Source: SAR202 cluster bacterium Io17-Chloro-G4 (GTDB lineage: Bacteria > Chloroflexota > Dehalococcoidia > Lucifugimonadales > UBA3495). Taken from it: a DNA stretch of 42,051 nucleotides. Numbering within the stretch: the stretch's first letter is position 1; the number at the start of each line of letters is the position of its first letter. This document shows positions 33,383-41,706 of this stretch, in pieces. Made by a program: the position numbers and the translations under genes. The notes under the pieces were generated by a model, which was not told the DNA's origin, ran no database searches, and worked only from the letters and a program-made list of their open reading frames with translations. Location: NCBI GenBank assembly GCA_002816455.1, contig MUCR01000058.1:1-42051 (forward strand), written 5' to 3'.

Positions 33383-34225
33383 ATGAATACAACCCGTAAA
33401 CCGGTCGCCGTCGTCGTGGGGGCGACATCCAAGTGGCAGTCAGATGGCCGCAATACCAAACTGGCTCACGGCAAGGCGCTCGACGACAGCGACATGCCCG
33501 TCGGCGTGCGCTGGGGTGTGGGGGGCGCTATTGCCCAAAAGTTTGCGCAAGAGGGCTTCTTCGTTGTGCTGACGACCCGAAACGCAGCCAATGCGTCTGC
33601 GTTGGAGATTGCAATTCGTGAGCAAGGCGGCGAAAGCACGATTGTCGAACTAGACTTAGTATCCAGCGACTCCATTTCGACAGCGTTCGCCGAGATTCGA
33701 GATCGAGCTGGCGACCCCGATGTCTTGGTCTACAACGCTGGCTACCTGGAGGGGCGGGACCTTCCCCCAGAAAAAGAACTGCTTGAACACATCCCGGTCG
33801 AGATGTTCGAGACCGCACAGCACATTTCTAGCCGCGGGCCGTTCTTGGTCGCCAAGGAGGTGTTGCCTGCTATGCGACAACGGGCCGAAGGCTCTTTTCT
33901 CATTTCTAATAACGCGATGTCCTTGCGCGGACGAAAGCGTTACACAGGACAGTCGCTGTACTATCCGAGAGCGATGATGCGCACCCTGGCGCAGGCTCTG
34001 ACGGAGGAATATTCCGAGCATGGCGTGCACGTAGCCAACGTGGTGATAGATGGTCTAATCGACTCTCCAGGGACTCGAGCCCTGCCCGCAGCTCAGCAGC
34101 AGCCTGAAATAATAATGAACCCGGTTAAGATTGCTGAGGCTTTCTATTATCTGCACACCCAAGACAAATCCTGTTGGACGCACGAACTCCAATTGACTCC
34201 ATTTCCGACCAAGCCAAGCTTTTAA
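33383..34225 (+). CDS. Atypical SDR-family oxidoreductase
   Basis: ATG 33383 (MNTTRKPVAVVVGATS) follows an AAGGAA site; the earlier in-frame start lies inside the promoter. The 280-residue protein has a cofactor-binding motif GVGGAIAQKFAQEGFFVVLTTRN and DVLVYNAGY in place of NNAG. The active-site region reads SNNAMSLRGRKRYTGQSLYYPRAMMRTLAQAL. Aligned to related SDRs (GKFALRALAQ), Lys becomes Arg and no Tyr stands four residues before it, so the classical YxxxK is missing. The insert between GATSKW and PVGVRWGVGG (about residues 15-40) is also unusual. It ends HVANVVIDGLIDSPGTRAL. It is one of two plus-strand genes, alone with its own promoter. Confidence 0.87.
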   Translation: MNTTRKPVAVVVGATSKWQSDGRNTKLAHGKALDDSDMPVGVRWGVGGAIAQKFAQEGFFVVLTTRNAANASALEIAIREQGGESTIVELDLVSSDSISTAFAEIRDRAGDPDVLVYNAGYLEGRDLPPEKELLEHIPVEMFETAQHISSRGPFLVAKEVLPAMRQRAEGSFLISNNAMSLRGRKRYTGQSLYYPRAMMRTLAQALTEEYSEHGVHVANVVIDGLIDSPGTRALPAAQQQPEIIMNPVKIAEAFYYLHTQDKSCWTHELQLTPFPTKPSF

Positions 34226-34316
34226 GGCTAGGAATAAGCGTTATCGACCCCTGACTCCCTCCAGCTATATAAGTTCGCGGGAACAGGGACAAGTAATTTA
34301 CAGGAGCTGAAAGAAG

Positions 34317-34344
34317 AAGCGGCAGAGATTGTCTCTGCCGCTTT
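34317..34344. terminator. Hairpin terminator between convergent genes
   Basis: agcggcagaga (34318-34328) and tctctgccgct (34332-34342) form an 11-bp perfect stem with a 3-nt loop, extended by an A-T and a G-U pair. TTTG follows on the plus strand and TTCTTCTTT on the minus strand. It lies between the convergent SDR and hydrolase genes and could stop transcription from both sides. Confidence 0.75.
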
Positions 34345-34371
34345 GTCATGGGGACACACTGCCTGCCCGTC

Positions 34372-35130
34372 TCAGCGGGCGGTGGTTGCCGGTTGATGCG
34401 CTCGGAGGAAGTCGCGCACCTGGTTTATTGTCTTGGCCAGCACGTCTTTTTGCTCTTTCCATGGATATACGGTCGCCTCGGCTTTTGGCGCCAACTCAAC
34501 TACTTCCATGGCGGCCTCGTACGAGTGCGATGGCGTGTCGTCTGGCATGACCAGCATGGGCGTCTGGCACGAACGCACGAAGTCGCGCGACACGCTGTAT
34601 ACGAAGTCAGGGTCGACACGGTAAAGGTTGTGAAGGTACTTTTCGACAGTCTCCATGGTTACGTCAGTCCGCCGGGCACAGAGAGCCGGCCCCCAGATAT
34701 CACGGCCTGAGTCGTACATGGAGTCAGGGAATTTCGAGTTGCTACCAACCGGCTGGCAGAGCACTCCAGCCAAGATACGCTCGGGTGCCCTTTCCATAAG
34801 CTTGAGCGCAAAGGGACCGCCGATGCAGTAGCCCATGAAGAAGAACTCCTGAATACCGAGGTGATTCATCAGCCCCAGTTGGTCGTCAGCAAAGCCTCCC
34901 CACGGGTCGTCGACCGGAACGGGGCCGCTGGACTCGCCTCCGTTTGCGTTGCGTTGGTCCATCGTAATGCAGCGGAAGTTATTCTTGAACTCCTCCATGG
35001 CGTTGAACACTTGGGTAGGCCAATTGCTGACAAGGGAGTTCAACCCACCGCCGGGGGTGACCAGTAGCGGGAAACCGGACCCGGCTTCCTCATAGTGGAT
35101 GCGGACATCGCCTTTGGTATATAGCGGCAT
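34372..35130 (-). CDS. Alpha/beta hydrolase with Cys nucleophile motif
   Basis: The 252-residue protein has the alpha/beta hydrolase fold: FPLLVTPGGGLNSLVSNW with the oxyanion region, ITMDQRNANGGESSG, and the nucleophile elbow FFMGYCIGGPFALKLMERAP. The elbow has Cys (GYCIGG) instead of Ser, as in dienelactone hydrolases. LVMPDDTPSHSYEA gives the acid and a nearby His. The usual C-terminal GH motif is not obvious (WKEQKDVLAKTINQVRDFL). ATG 35130 has a GGAG-like site. Substrate unknown; a lactone, ester or dehalogenation substrate is possible. Confidence 0.88.
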   Translation of the reverse strand: MPLYTKGDVRIHYEEAGSGFPLLVTPGGGLNSLVSNWPTQVFNAMEEFKNNFRCITMDQRNANGGESSGPVPVDDPWGGFADDQLGLMNHLGIQEFFFMGYCIGGPFALKLMERAPERILAGVLCQPVGSNSKFPDSMYDSGRDIWGPALCARRTDVTMETVEKYLHNLYRVDPDFVYSVSRDFVRSCQTPMLVMPDDTPSHSYEAAMEVVELAPKAEATVYPWKEQKDVLAKTINQVRDFLRAHQPATTAR

Positions 35131-35287
35131 AACAGTTTCTCCTCGTCTAAGTCGCCGGAACGTTAAACTTCTAGCGCTCCAGCGCGTTATCGGCGGCTTA
35201 TTTTAGCATTCTTTGACGAATGGTACTGGCTAAATCGTCCGTTCTCTCCTTACCCAAACACCAGCTTGCTGTGTTGAGGCGAGGCCC

Positions 35288-36028
35288 TTACAGCCGGAAA
35301 AGCTCCCGGCCCAACAGGACAGTTCCGCCCACGATGATGACTGTGGCGGCGACGTAACGGAAGACTTGGGTGTCCATTCGGCGCACCAGCAGGGTGGCCA
35401 GCCCAAATCCCAGGAGGACGCTGGGAATTAGCGTGCCGATATTGGCTAGGGTGTCACGGTCGACCATGCCGGCTTGGGTGTAAAGCCCAAAGGCCAAAAT
35501 GTTGGCGATCAGAAAATAAAAGGCCAGGCAGGCCCGCATTACTTGAGGGGGCCAGCGTCGAGCAAGAACGTAAATGGCCACCAGCGGACCTCCAATGGTT
35601 AACGTGGTGACAGACAACGAGGTGAGAAATCCAATCACCGGTCCGGTCATGCGTTTATGGGCCAAGGGCAGTTCGACGTTGGCAATAGCCAGTGGCGCTA
35701 AGCATAAGATTACGACGCCGATTGCGATGCGCAGTATGGCGGGGCTGGCGGTGTCCAGCGCCAGTACGCCGAGGGGAACGGCGACCAAACCGCCCACGGC
35801 CGTTCCGGCGATAAGCCGCAGGTCAAAGTGGCTGCGGGTGTGAATCAATACGATTAAAAGCAGGATGGCGGTGAGGCTGTTCACCATTACCACCGTGGAT
35901 TGAGGCGCCACAAATAGTAGCAGTATGGGCGCGACGACCAAGCCAAGACCGAAGCTGACCGTTCCCACGACGGTGGCTCCGACAAACACGATGGCTAAGG
36001 CGGCCACCAGTTCCAGGCCCGACAGCAA
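35288..36028 (-). CDS. TauE/SafE-family sulfite/organic anion exporter-like permease
   Basis: The 246-residue protein is hydrophobic throughout, with about eight membrane segments and the paired-repeat layout of TauE/SafE: GATVVGTVSFGLGLVVAPILLLFVAPQSTVVMVNSLTA at the N-terminus and a matching VIGFLTSLSVTTLTIGGPLVAIYVLARRW half-way. The family moves sulfite, sulfoacetate or other small anions, or is orphan. The start is TTG 36028, nearly touching the stop of the AcoX-like gene (36030), which suggests one operon. No sulfonate-cleaving gene is adjacent, so substrate is open. Confidence 0.9.
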   Translation of the reverse strand: MLSGLELVAALAIVFVGATVVGTVSFGLGLVVAPILLLFVAPQSTVVMVNSLTAILLLIVLIHTRSHFDLRLIAGTAVGGLVAVPLGVLALDTASPAILRIAIGVVILCLAPLAIANVELPLAHKRMTGPVIGFLTSLSVTTLTIGGPLVAIYVLARRWPPQVMRACLAFYFLIANILAFGLYTQAGMVDRDTLANIGTLIPSVLLGFGLATLLVRRMDTQVFRYVAATVIIVGGTVLLGRELFRL

Positions 36029-36029
36029 G

Positions 36030-37079
36030 CTATGCTCTAAACAAACCCGAAGCCGCTGCTTCGTATAGTGCGGTGTCCACCTGCACTACGAGAGGACCGT
36101 CTTGTTGCACCGCTATTTCCAGTTGTTGGTCGGGCGTCACCGAGAAGGCCCGCTCACCATCCAAAGCCACTGTTGAATGCCTCCGTTCAACGCTCACCCG
36201 CTCGCCGGTGGCGATGCGCCGCCATGAGCTGATGGCCACCTCGGGGATCATTCCTGGCGCCACGGGAGCGAGAACCGTGCTGCTTCCGAGCTCACTGCCG
36301 GAAGATTTGCCTTCGCCGTCCAGTTGCCCATCAATGCAGTAATGCAGGCCGCCGTCGTCGGTGATGGACACCGGTTGCAACCGAGCGCCAATGGAAGACA
36401 ACCCGATGCTGGCGGGCTCGGCCCTGGTCAAAAATACTTCGTAGATAGTATTCATGTCCCAGATGGCCCTGGTGGCTACGAACCGTTCCCTGGAAAGGGC
36501 CACGTCAATAAGGGCCATGTCCCGGTACTCGCCGTCCACGTATATAGCCAAGGTCTTGCTTGCGATGGCTACCTTTTTCAAGTCCAGCTTTCCTTTGGCC
36601 AGCAGACCGGCGGCAAGTCCGGCTAAGGTGCCTTCAATCATGGTTGGGAACACGTTGTTGGTGCCCGTGGAAATGGCGATCATGGGTAATGCCGCCGAAC
36701 CTCGGACTACCGCCCGGTTGGTCCCATCGCCCCCCAGGGTAACCAGACACCCCACCCCTTCCTGCTGCATCAATGCGGCCGCCCGGACCGTGTCGCCTTC
36801 AACGAACAAAGTGGCCATGTCCAGTATCCGTAATTCAAGGGTAAGCTTAGGGTCTTCTCTGGCACGCTCCACCAGATGGGAGCTGTCCCGCATGGCTACT
36901 ACGTCCCGGATGCCCACAGCTTCTAGTCCCAGAAGGACCCGGCGCACTGTATTCACTTTTTCCCAATCGGGCACCACACGGCCTTGGGCTACCAAACGGC
37001 GGATATCCTTGCTGGCCGACGGGTTTGCGATTATGCCCACCAATGGTGAAGACACTGAGGAGGAAGGGGATTGGGACAA
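36030..37079 (-). CDS. ATP-NAD/AcoX-type kinase-like protein
   Basis: I chose TTG 37079 because AGGAG lies seven bases upstream and the coding-like sequence begins there (LSQSPSSSVSSPLVGIIANPSASKDIRRLV). A longer frame to GTG 37199 would translate an inverted repeat. The 349-residue protein has the NAD kinase-superfamily motifs CLVTLGGDGTNRAVV (the GGDG site) and IAISTGTNNVFP, and the region order of AcoX (COG3199). AcoX is encoded in acetoin operons, but none is seen here. Its exact activity is not established. It is followed directly by the TauE/SafE gene. Confidence 0.88.
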   Translation of the reverse strand: MSQSPSSSVSSPLVGIIANPSASKDIRRLVAQGRVVPDWEKVNTVRRVLLGLEAVGIRDVVAMRDSSHLVERAREDPKLTLELRILDMATLFVEGDTVRAAALMQQEGVGCLVTLGGDGTNRAVVRGSAALPMIAISTGTNNVFPTMIEGTLAGLAAGLLAKGKLDLKKVAIASKTLAIYVDGEYRDMALIDVALSRERFVATRAIWDMNTIYEVFLTRAEPASIGLSSIGARLQPVSITDDGGLHYCIDGQLDGEGKSSGSELGSSTVLAPVAPGMIPEVAISSWRRIATGERVSVERRHSTVALDGERAFSVTPDQQLEIAVQQDGPLVVQVDTALYEAAASGLFRA

Positions 37080-37120
37080 GTGGGCTCTCCTAATCGTCGA
37101 TTCGGCTAGTGCATTGATTC

Positions 37121-37187
37121 GGCCACAGAGACACGGAGACACAGAGACCGGATAAAAAGAACTCTGTGCCTCTGTGTCTCCGTGGCC
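37121..37187. repeat. 26-bp imperfect inverted repeat in divergent promoter region
   Basis: The arms 37121-37146 (ggccacagagacacggagac and on) and 37162-37187 pair at 23 of 26 positions, around a 15-nt loop. The three differences are all A/G type. It lies between the divergent AcoX-like and amidase genes. Such cacagag/ctctgtg palindromes occur as dispersed intergenic repeats, and a related one is at 9258-9340. Confidence 0.8.
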
Positions 37188-37210
37188 AATCCCACTCACA
37201 GCCGAGTTTG

Positions 37211-37221
37211 ACTGCTATAAT
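37211..37221 (+). promoter_or_regulatory. Putative extended -10 promoter for the amidase
   Basis: TGCTATAAT (37213-37221) is a perfect TATAAT preceded by TGn, which can work without a good -35 box; none is seen 17 bp upstream. It lies 84 bp before ATG 37305. Confidence 0.45.
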
Positions 37222-37304
37222 GAGCGCGATTTTAGCCGTGGCGGGTCTGGCCGTCAATCTTCATCTTTAATCTTCGTGGCAAAACTTTAGGTTAGGGGTT
37301 AATA

Positions 37305-38720
37305 ATGGATAACGAGTTGTGTTTTGCTCCCGCTACTGAAATTCGCGAGCTATTCCGTACCCAAAAGGTGTCGATTCCCGAGCTCACAGAGCTGTTTTGC
37401 CGCCGTATTGAAGAGCTTAACCCCAAGCTGAACGCTTACTTGGCATTGTGCCTGGACCAAGCCATGGCCGACGCCAACGCCGCCCAAGAAGCAGCGCAAA
37501 AAGGTGAGCCTCTGGGCGCGCTACACGGCATACCCATCTCCATCAAAGATTTGGAAATGACCAAGGGCATTCCGACTACTATGGGCTCGCTGCTGTTCAA
37601 GGATCGTATTCCCGACATCGACTCGGTGGTGGTGGAGAGGGTGCGCCAGGCCGGAGCGATCATATTGGGCAAGACCAACACCCCGGAATTCGGGCAATCG
37701 GGTATGACCGACAACAAATTGGCCGACCCTTGCCGCAACCCCTGGAACTTGGAAAGAACCCCGGGCGGGTCCAGCGGAGGAGCCGGCTCGGCTTTGGCTG
37801 CCGGGCTGTGCACGCTGGCGACAGGAACCGACGGCGGCGGGTCGATACGCATTCCCGCCAGCTTCAGCGGCGTGTTCGGCATCAAACCTACCCAAAACCG
37901 GGTGCCTCGTTACGGAGGTTACGGTCGGCCCTCGGCGAACCATTTCTCCCAGTCCGGCCCCATGTCCCGCACGGTGGCCGACTCGGCGATGCTTCTCCAA
38001 GTCTTGGCTGGGCCCGATGACCGGGATGTGCTTTCCATCCGGAAGACGCCGCCGGATTTCTCCGCCGGGCTTGGCAGTGGCGTTAAGGGCATGCGTATAG
38101 CTTGGAGCGCAGATTTGGGCTATGCGGCCGTTGACCCTGAAGTGATCCGGGTTGCGGGGCAAGCCGCCCAGGTTTATCAAGAACTCGGCGCCACGGTCGA
38201 AGAAGCGCCGTTAGGCCTTGAGGACCCATTCCCCGCTTTCTTCGATGTTTTTTCCGTAGCCACCTATGCCGCATACGCCCATCTGTTGGAGGAGCACCGT
38301 GACGATTTCACAGACTATGGGCTGTATTCCATGGACCACGGGGCCAAGCTTACGGGAGCGGACCTGTCTCGGGCCCTGCATCAGGTGGACCAGTTGCGAA
38401 GACGCATGGAGATGTTCTTCGATGACTTCGATTTGCTCATGACGCCAACGATGGCGGTGCCAGCCTTCCCGGTGGACCAGCGGCCAGCGGAGATTGCCGG
38501 AAAGAAGGTGGAGCCGTTCTGGGGTTACCTGCCCTTTACCTACCCAATAAATATGACGGGGCAGACTGCATCCAGCGTGCCTTGCGGTTTTTCCAGTGAT
38601 GGGATGCCTATCGGATTGCACATAGTTGGACCCAAAGGGGCCGAAGCGAAAGTGCTACAGGCCTCAGCCGCTTTCGAGGAAGCCCGACCCTGGCAGGACA
38701 AGCGCCCGCCGATGGTTTAG
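37305..38720 (+). CDS. Amidase signature-family amidohydrolase, second copy
   Basis: The 471-residue enzyme has the full amidase triad: Lys in IPISIKDLEMTKGIPTTMGS, GGSSGGAGSALAAG with cis-Ser, and GTDGGGSIRIPASFSG with the nucleophile Ser. It also has SRTVADSAMLLQVLAGPD and the C-terminal VPCGFSSDGMPIGLHIVGP. It is diverged from the amidase at 19974-21377 and on the opposite strand. ATG 37305 has AGGGG about eight bases upstream. It ends 12 bp from the end of the convergent DUF3179 gene, so the two mRNAs may overlap. Confidence 0.95.
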   Translation: MDNELCFAPATEIRELFRTQKVSIPELTELFCRRIEELNPKLNAYLALCLDQAMADANAAQEAAQKGEPLGALHGIPISIKDLEMTKGIPTTMGSLLFKDRIPDIDSVVVERVRQAGAIILGKTNTPEFGQSGMTDNKLADPCRNPWNLERTPGGSSGGAGSALAAGLCTLATGTDGGGSIRIPASFSGVFGIKPTQNRVPRYGGYGRPSANHFSQSGPMSRTVADSAMLLQVLAGPDDRDVLSIRKTPPDFSAGLGSGVKGMRIAWSADLGYAAVDPEVIRVAGQAAQVYQELGATVEEAPLGLEDPFPAFFDVFSVATYAAYAHLLEEHRDDFTDYGLYSMDHGAKLTGADLSRALHQVDQLRRRMEMFFDDFDLLMTPTMAVPAFPVDQRPAEIAGKKVEPFWGYLPFTYPINMTGQTASSVPCGFSSDGMPIGLHIVGPKGAEAKVLQASAAFEEARPWQDKRPPMV

Positions 38721-38732
38721 GAAGAGAAGAAT

Positions 38733-40058
38733 CTAACCCGTGTTGTAAAAATCGGAGTGGGGGTAAAAATCTTTCCAGGCCCAGCCGTAGGCGGTGATGT
38801 AGGGAACCCTTTGCAGCACTTCGCCGCGCAGTGGCCCCTCTATAGCGATTCCCTTGGCCAGGTCCCATTTGCTGCCCGTTTGAACGTCAACCAGGGTTCC
38901 ATCCGACAAGGTGAACTCCATCTCTTGATCGGCCGCTCTTCTTATAAAACTGTGGACATTTTTGGTTTTGGCATCGGCGACGACGACCACGGGATAGGGA
39001 CCTATATGGTCGTTCACGGCGCCTTCACCGCTGGTCCGGTTGAACGAGTAGGCCTTGGCGTATTCGCCCAAGGCGATCCCGATGACAAAATCCGAAGTAA
39101 ATTTTTGCTGTCGCGGAGCGTAACGGTTCCCGGGAGATTGAAGAACACTTGTTTCAGGGTGTTCGTCCAGCCACACGTTCCATGGTACGATAGCCGCAGG
39201 TAACAATTTCAGGCTGGTACCCTCAAGCTCCCCAGCAATGGACATGCCCCAAGGCTGCGACCAGATACTTTCGGTTTCGTGGTCCCACCAAGTCATGGCC
39301 CGCATGAAAAGCGCCCCCTGATTGCCAAATGTGTGGGTCTCCCCTTTAACTCGCCGGTCATGAACCAGACCGGTGTAGCAAATCGGTCACCACGTAACCA
39401 GAATTGGCACCCCGGCAATCACGTCGTTGACCATCTCCCGCCGAGCCAAAGGACCTATGGGGTAGGCTTTGCTTTCACCATCGATGGACACTCCGATCAC
39501 CAACTCGCTGGGATTCAAAGAAGCAGCACGGGGTGGCAAGAATTGTGGCGTGTAGATCGGAGCGATAGCATCCCTGCGCAAGAGTTGGCGGAAATCACTT
39601 GCGTTGACTTCTACCGACTTGCTGCTTTGTAAAGGAGTAACAGCGGTCGCCTCCGAATCTGAAGCGGGAAGGGCTACCGATGCGTCTTGGTCCGGAGTTA
39701 CGACGGTAGTGTCGATGGTGACTTCGTCCCACTGCTTGGAATCCTGTTGCGGTGTAATTAGTTTCCCCGGTGTCGGAGATATTTGGTCTGAACTCGGTAT
39801 AGATTGCTGCTCACTGGAGTTGGGAGCGCTAAGCCGTTCATTGGTGATAAGCGGCAACGAGGATTTGACCACGATGTTATCGGAGATCACCTGGTCTGAC
39901 TCGACCTGATCCGAGGACGAGGGCGATTCACCAAGGGCTGTACTATCATCCTGAGACCCCAGGCAGGATGTGAGGAGAGCCGCTGATATCACGGCAAGAG
40001 CTACGGCGGCAATAGAATATCCGATTTTCAACCTTCTTCTGGCAATTACCGGCGGCAA
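38733..40058 (-). CDS. DUF3179 lipoprotein with in-frame UGA at a conserved CxxC: candidate selenoprotein
   Basis: One frame of 441 codons runs from TTG 40058 to 38733 and is interrupted only by TGA at 39387-39389 (codon 224). The N-terminus has a lipoprotein signal (LAVISAALLTSC, lipobox LTSC, lipid on Cys32), then a Ser/Asp/Thr-rich linker. The DUF3179 domain begins near DAIAPIYTPQF, continues EMVNDVIAGVPILVTW, then UGA-PICYTGLVHDRR, and on to WDHETESIWSQPWG and VNDHIGPYPVVVV. From knowledge of the family, homologues read VTYCPLC here, so the UGA replaces the first Cys of CxxC. The codon is followed by C (UGAC) and a SECIS-like hairpin. If UGA is simply a stop, this is a two-part pseudogene (39387-40058 and 38733-39305). 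Confidence 0.85.
39354..39373 (-). promoter_or_regulatory. SECIS-like hairpin downstream of the UGA
   Basis: In the mRNA CCGGUC pairs exactly with GACCGG around the loop UGGUUCAU. If the first U pairs with A, the loop starts with GG (GGUUC). The loop lies about 19 nt after the UGA, inside the 16-37 nt range reported for bacterial SECIS elements. Further pairs can form below the stem (UCG with CGA-type pairs) after a mismatch. Folding was judged by eye. Confidence 0.5.
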
Positions 40059-40077
40059 ATACCGGCGGCAACTACCG
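40041..40077. repeat. 13-bp near-tandem repeat at the DUF3179 gene start
   Basis: In the gene direction GGTAGTTGCCGCC, GGTATTTGCCGCC and GGTAATTGCC follow one another, spanning the likely TTG start at 40058. Slippage here could change the start region. Confidence 0.8.
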
Positions 40078-40218
40078 GTTCATGTGCGGTCTCGCCAATT
40101 CGTCGCTAGGCGATGGTATTGGATTCCCGTCAGCAATGCCTGTGCTGAATAGTACGGCCAACAGGGAGGATTGGATTATCCGTGCGGGTAAATAACCGAG
40201 ATTAGGATGAGCGTAGGC

Positions 40219-40584
40219 TCAGTCAGGCGGCTGATTCAACTCGATTGGATTTCCCGACGGGTCCTCGGCAAGAATCTGCAGACCACCTACCCCGCTGAGT
40301 ATCTCGTTGCGGAAGACCGTTCCCTCTTTTTTCAACTTCTCTACCACGGACGCAAGGTCATCCACCTGTACCACCAAGCGGTTCCAGCCTCCTGGTTTCG
40401 GAACGCTACCGTCGGACATTGGCTGGGCCGCCGATGTTCTAGGGTCGCTGAGCCAAAGCCGGAGGTCCTCCTTGGAAACGATCGCGAAAGGCCCGAAATT
40501 CTCTACCAGCGAGAACCCCAATTTTTCAGTGTAAAAGGTTATCGCCTCGTCGATGTCGTTGACGAAGTACCTGACGTTTGCCAT
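40219..40584 (-). CDS. VOC-family (glyoxalase/bleomycin resistance-like) protein
   Basis: The 121-residue protein has the two beta-alpha-beta-beta-beta modules of the VOC fold: VRYFVNDIDEAITFYTEKLGFSLVENFGPFAIVSKEDLRLWLSDP, then VVQVDDLASVVEKLKKEGTVFRNEILSGVGGLQILAEDPSGNPIELNQP. The C-terminal DPSGNPIEL carries the usual metal-ligand Glu, but the first-module ligand His is not obvious. ATG 40584 has a GAGAG-type ribosome site. Function not fixed; dioxygenase, glyoxalase or binding-protein roles all occur. It stands alone between the DUF3179 and CDF genes. Confidence 0.9.
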   Translation of the reverse strand: MANVRYFVNDIDEAITFYTEKLGFSLVENFGPFAIVSKEDLRLWLSDPRTSAAQPMSDGSVPKPGGWNRLVVQVDDLASVVEKLKKEGTVFRNEILSGVGGLQILAEDPSGNPIELNQPPD

Positions 40585-40755
40585 TCTGCTCTCTCCTCAT
40601 TAATCTAAACCTGGTTTTCCCAAGCCAAGCTGACCGAATGAGCGTTGAACGTTTGGGGATTTCTCGGACTTTAGAGCAGCATACCGTGTGGGTCAATTTG
40701 ACTCCGTCAATTGCTCATTTGTGCATTGGGGGAAGTCAAGGTAAAAGGGGCGGAT

Positions 40756-41706
40756 TTAGCCGAGAGGCCCACCATTCTCTGCAGGCGCATCCGGGTGTTC
40801 AATGTGGTGATTTTCCAGGCAGCCGGTAAGGGAGTCCTCAAGTTGGATGGTAACATGGGCGATTCCGAACTCGCTGGAGGCGATGTGCCGCAACTGCCTT
40901 AGTACCGGCCCCGGATTGCCCAAAGCCGACGCCTCAGCGGTGACGTGGGCGCTGAGCGCTTCGTATCCGGTGGTGATGGACCAAGCGTGGATGTCGTGAA
41001 CGCCGGTGACCCCTTCTAACTGCTCCATGCGTTGACATAACCTGTGCAAATCCAAGTGGGCCGGAGTGCCTTCCATTAGGACGTGAACCACTTTCCACAG
41101 CAGCCTGGCCGAGGTAGCCAGAATTAATACCCCGATTATGATTCCGAAAATTGGGTCGGCAACGTTCAATCCTAAAGTGATGATTAGGATCCCGGACATG
41201 ACCACCGCCGCCGAGCCCATCAGGTCTCCCAATACGTGAACGAATGCGCCTTCGACGTTCAGGCTTTCCCCTGCGGAGCGGTGCAGAACCCAAGCCACGG
41301 TGAGGTTCACAATGAGGCCGCCGGCGCCGACGCCTAAAGTAACGGCGCCCTGCACGTCCGGAGTATCGCCAAAACGTTGGGACGCTTCAAAGAAAACCCA
41401 TGCGGCGATTAACCACAAGCTGAGCGCGTTTAATAGGGCCGCTAGGATTTCTGTACGTTGGAAACCGAAGGTGCGCTGGATTGAGGCGGGCCGCCCGGCT
41501 ATCCACATGGCCAGCAAGGCCAAGCCAATGGCGGCGGTGTCGGTGAGCAGATGGCCGGCGTCGGCGAGGAGAGCCAAGGAATTGGCGACCAAGCCGCCGA
41601 TTAGCTCGGCTATCAGGTAGCTGAAGGTCAAAACCAGGGCCACGCTCAGGCTGCGGCGGCTGGCCTCCCGGTGGGCATGGCCATGGCTACCGGTTATGGG
41701 CAGCAC
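40756..41706 (-). CDS. Cation diffusion facilitator (CzcD/ZnT-like metal exporter)
   Basis: The 316-residue protein has six membrane segments and the CDF zinc sites: LLADAGHLLTDTAAIGLALLA with HxxxD in TM2 (His and Asp) and HVLGDLMGSAAVVMSG with HxxxD in TM5. A cytoplasmic C-terminal ferredoxin-like domain follows (about 210-300: GVTGVHDIHAWSITTGYEALSAHVTA). The N-terminus is His-containing (GSHGHAHREAS). GTG 41706 is the first standard start, but the frame stays open to a stop at 41791 and encodes a second HPHREAG copy, so a start at CTG 41787 after GAGAGGAAG is possible. It should export Zn2+ or a related ion in exchange for protons. Confidence 0.93.
   Translation of the reverse strand: MLPITGSHGHAHREASRRSLSVALVLTFSYLIAELIGGLVANSLALLADAGHLLTDTAAIGLALLAMWIAGRPASIQRTFGFQRTEILAALLNALSLWLIAAWVFFEASQRFGDTPDVQGAVTLGVGAGGLIVNLTVAWVLHRSAGESLNVEGAFVHVLGDLMGSAAVVMSGILIITLGLNVADPIFGIIIGVLILATSARLLWKVVHVLMEGTPAHLDLHRLCQRMEQLEGVTGVHDIHAWSITTGYEALSAHVTAEASALGNPGPVLRQLRHIASSEFGIAHVTIQLEDSLTGCLENHHIEHPDAPAENGGPLG

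Noticed and set aside
37080-37199. Longer AcoX-like N-terminus from GTG 37199
   Set aside because: It translates the intergenic inverted repeat; TTG 37079 has a proper AGGAG site.
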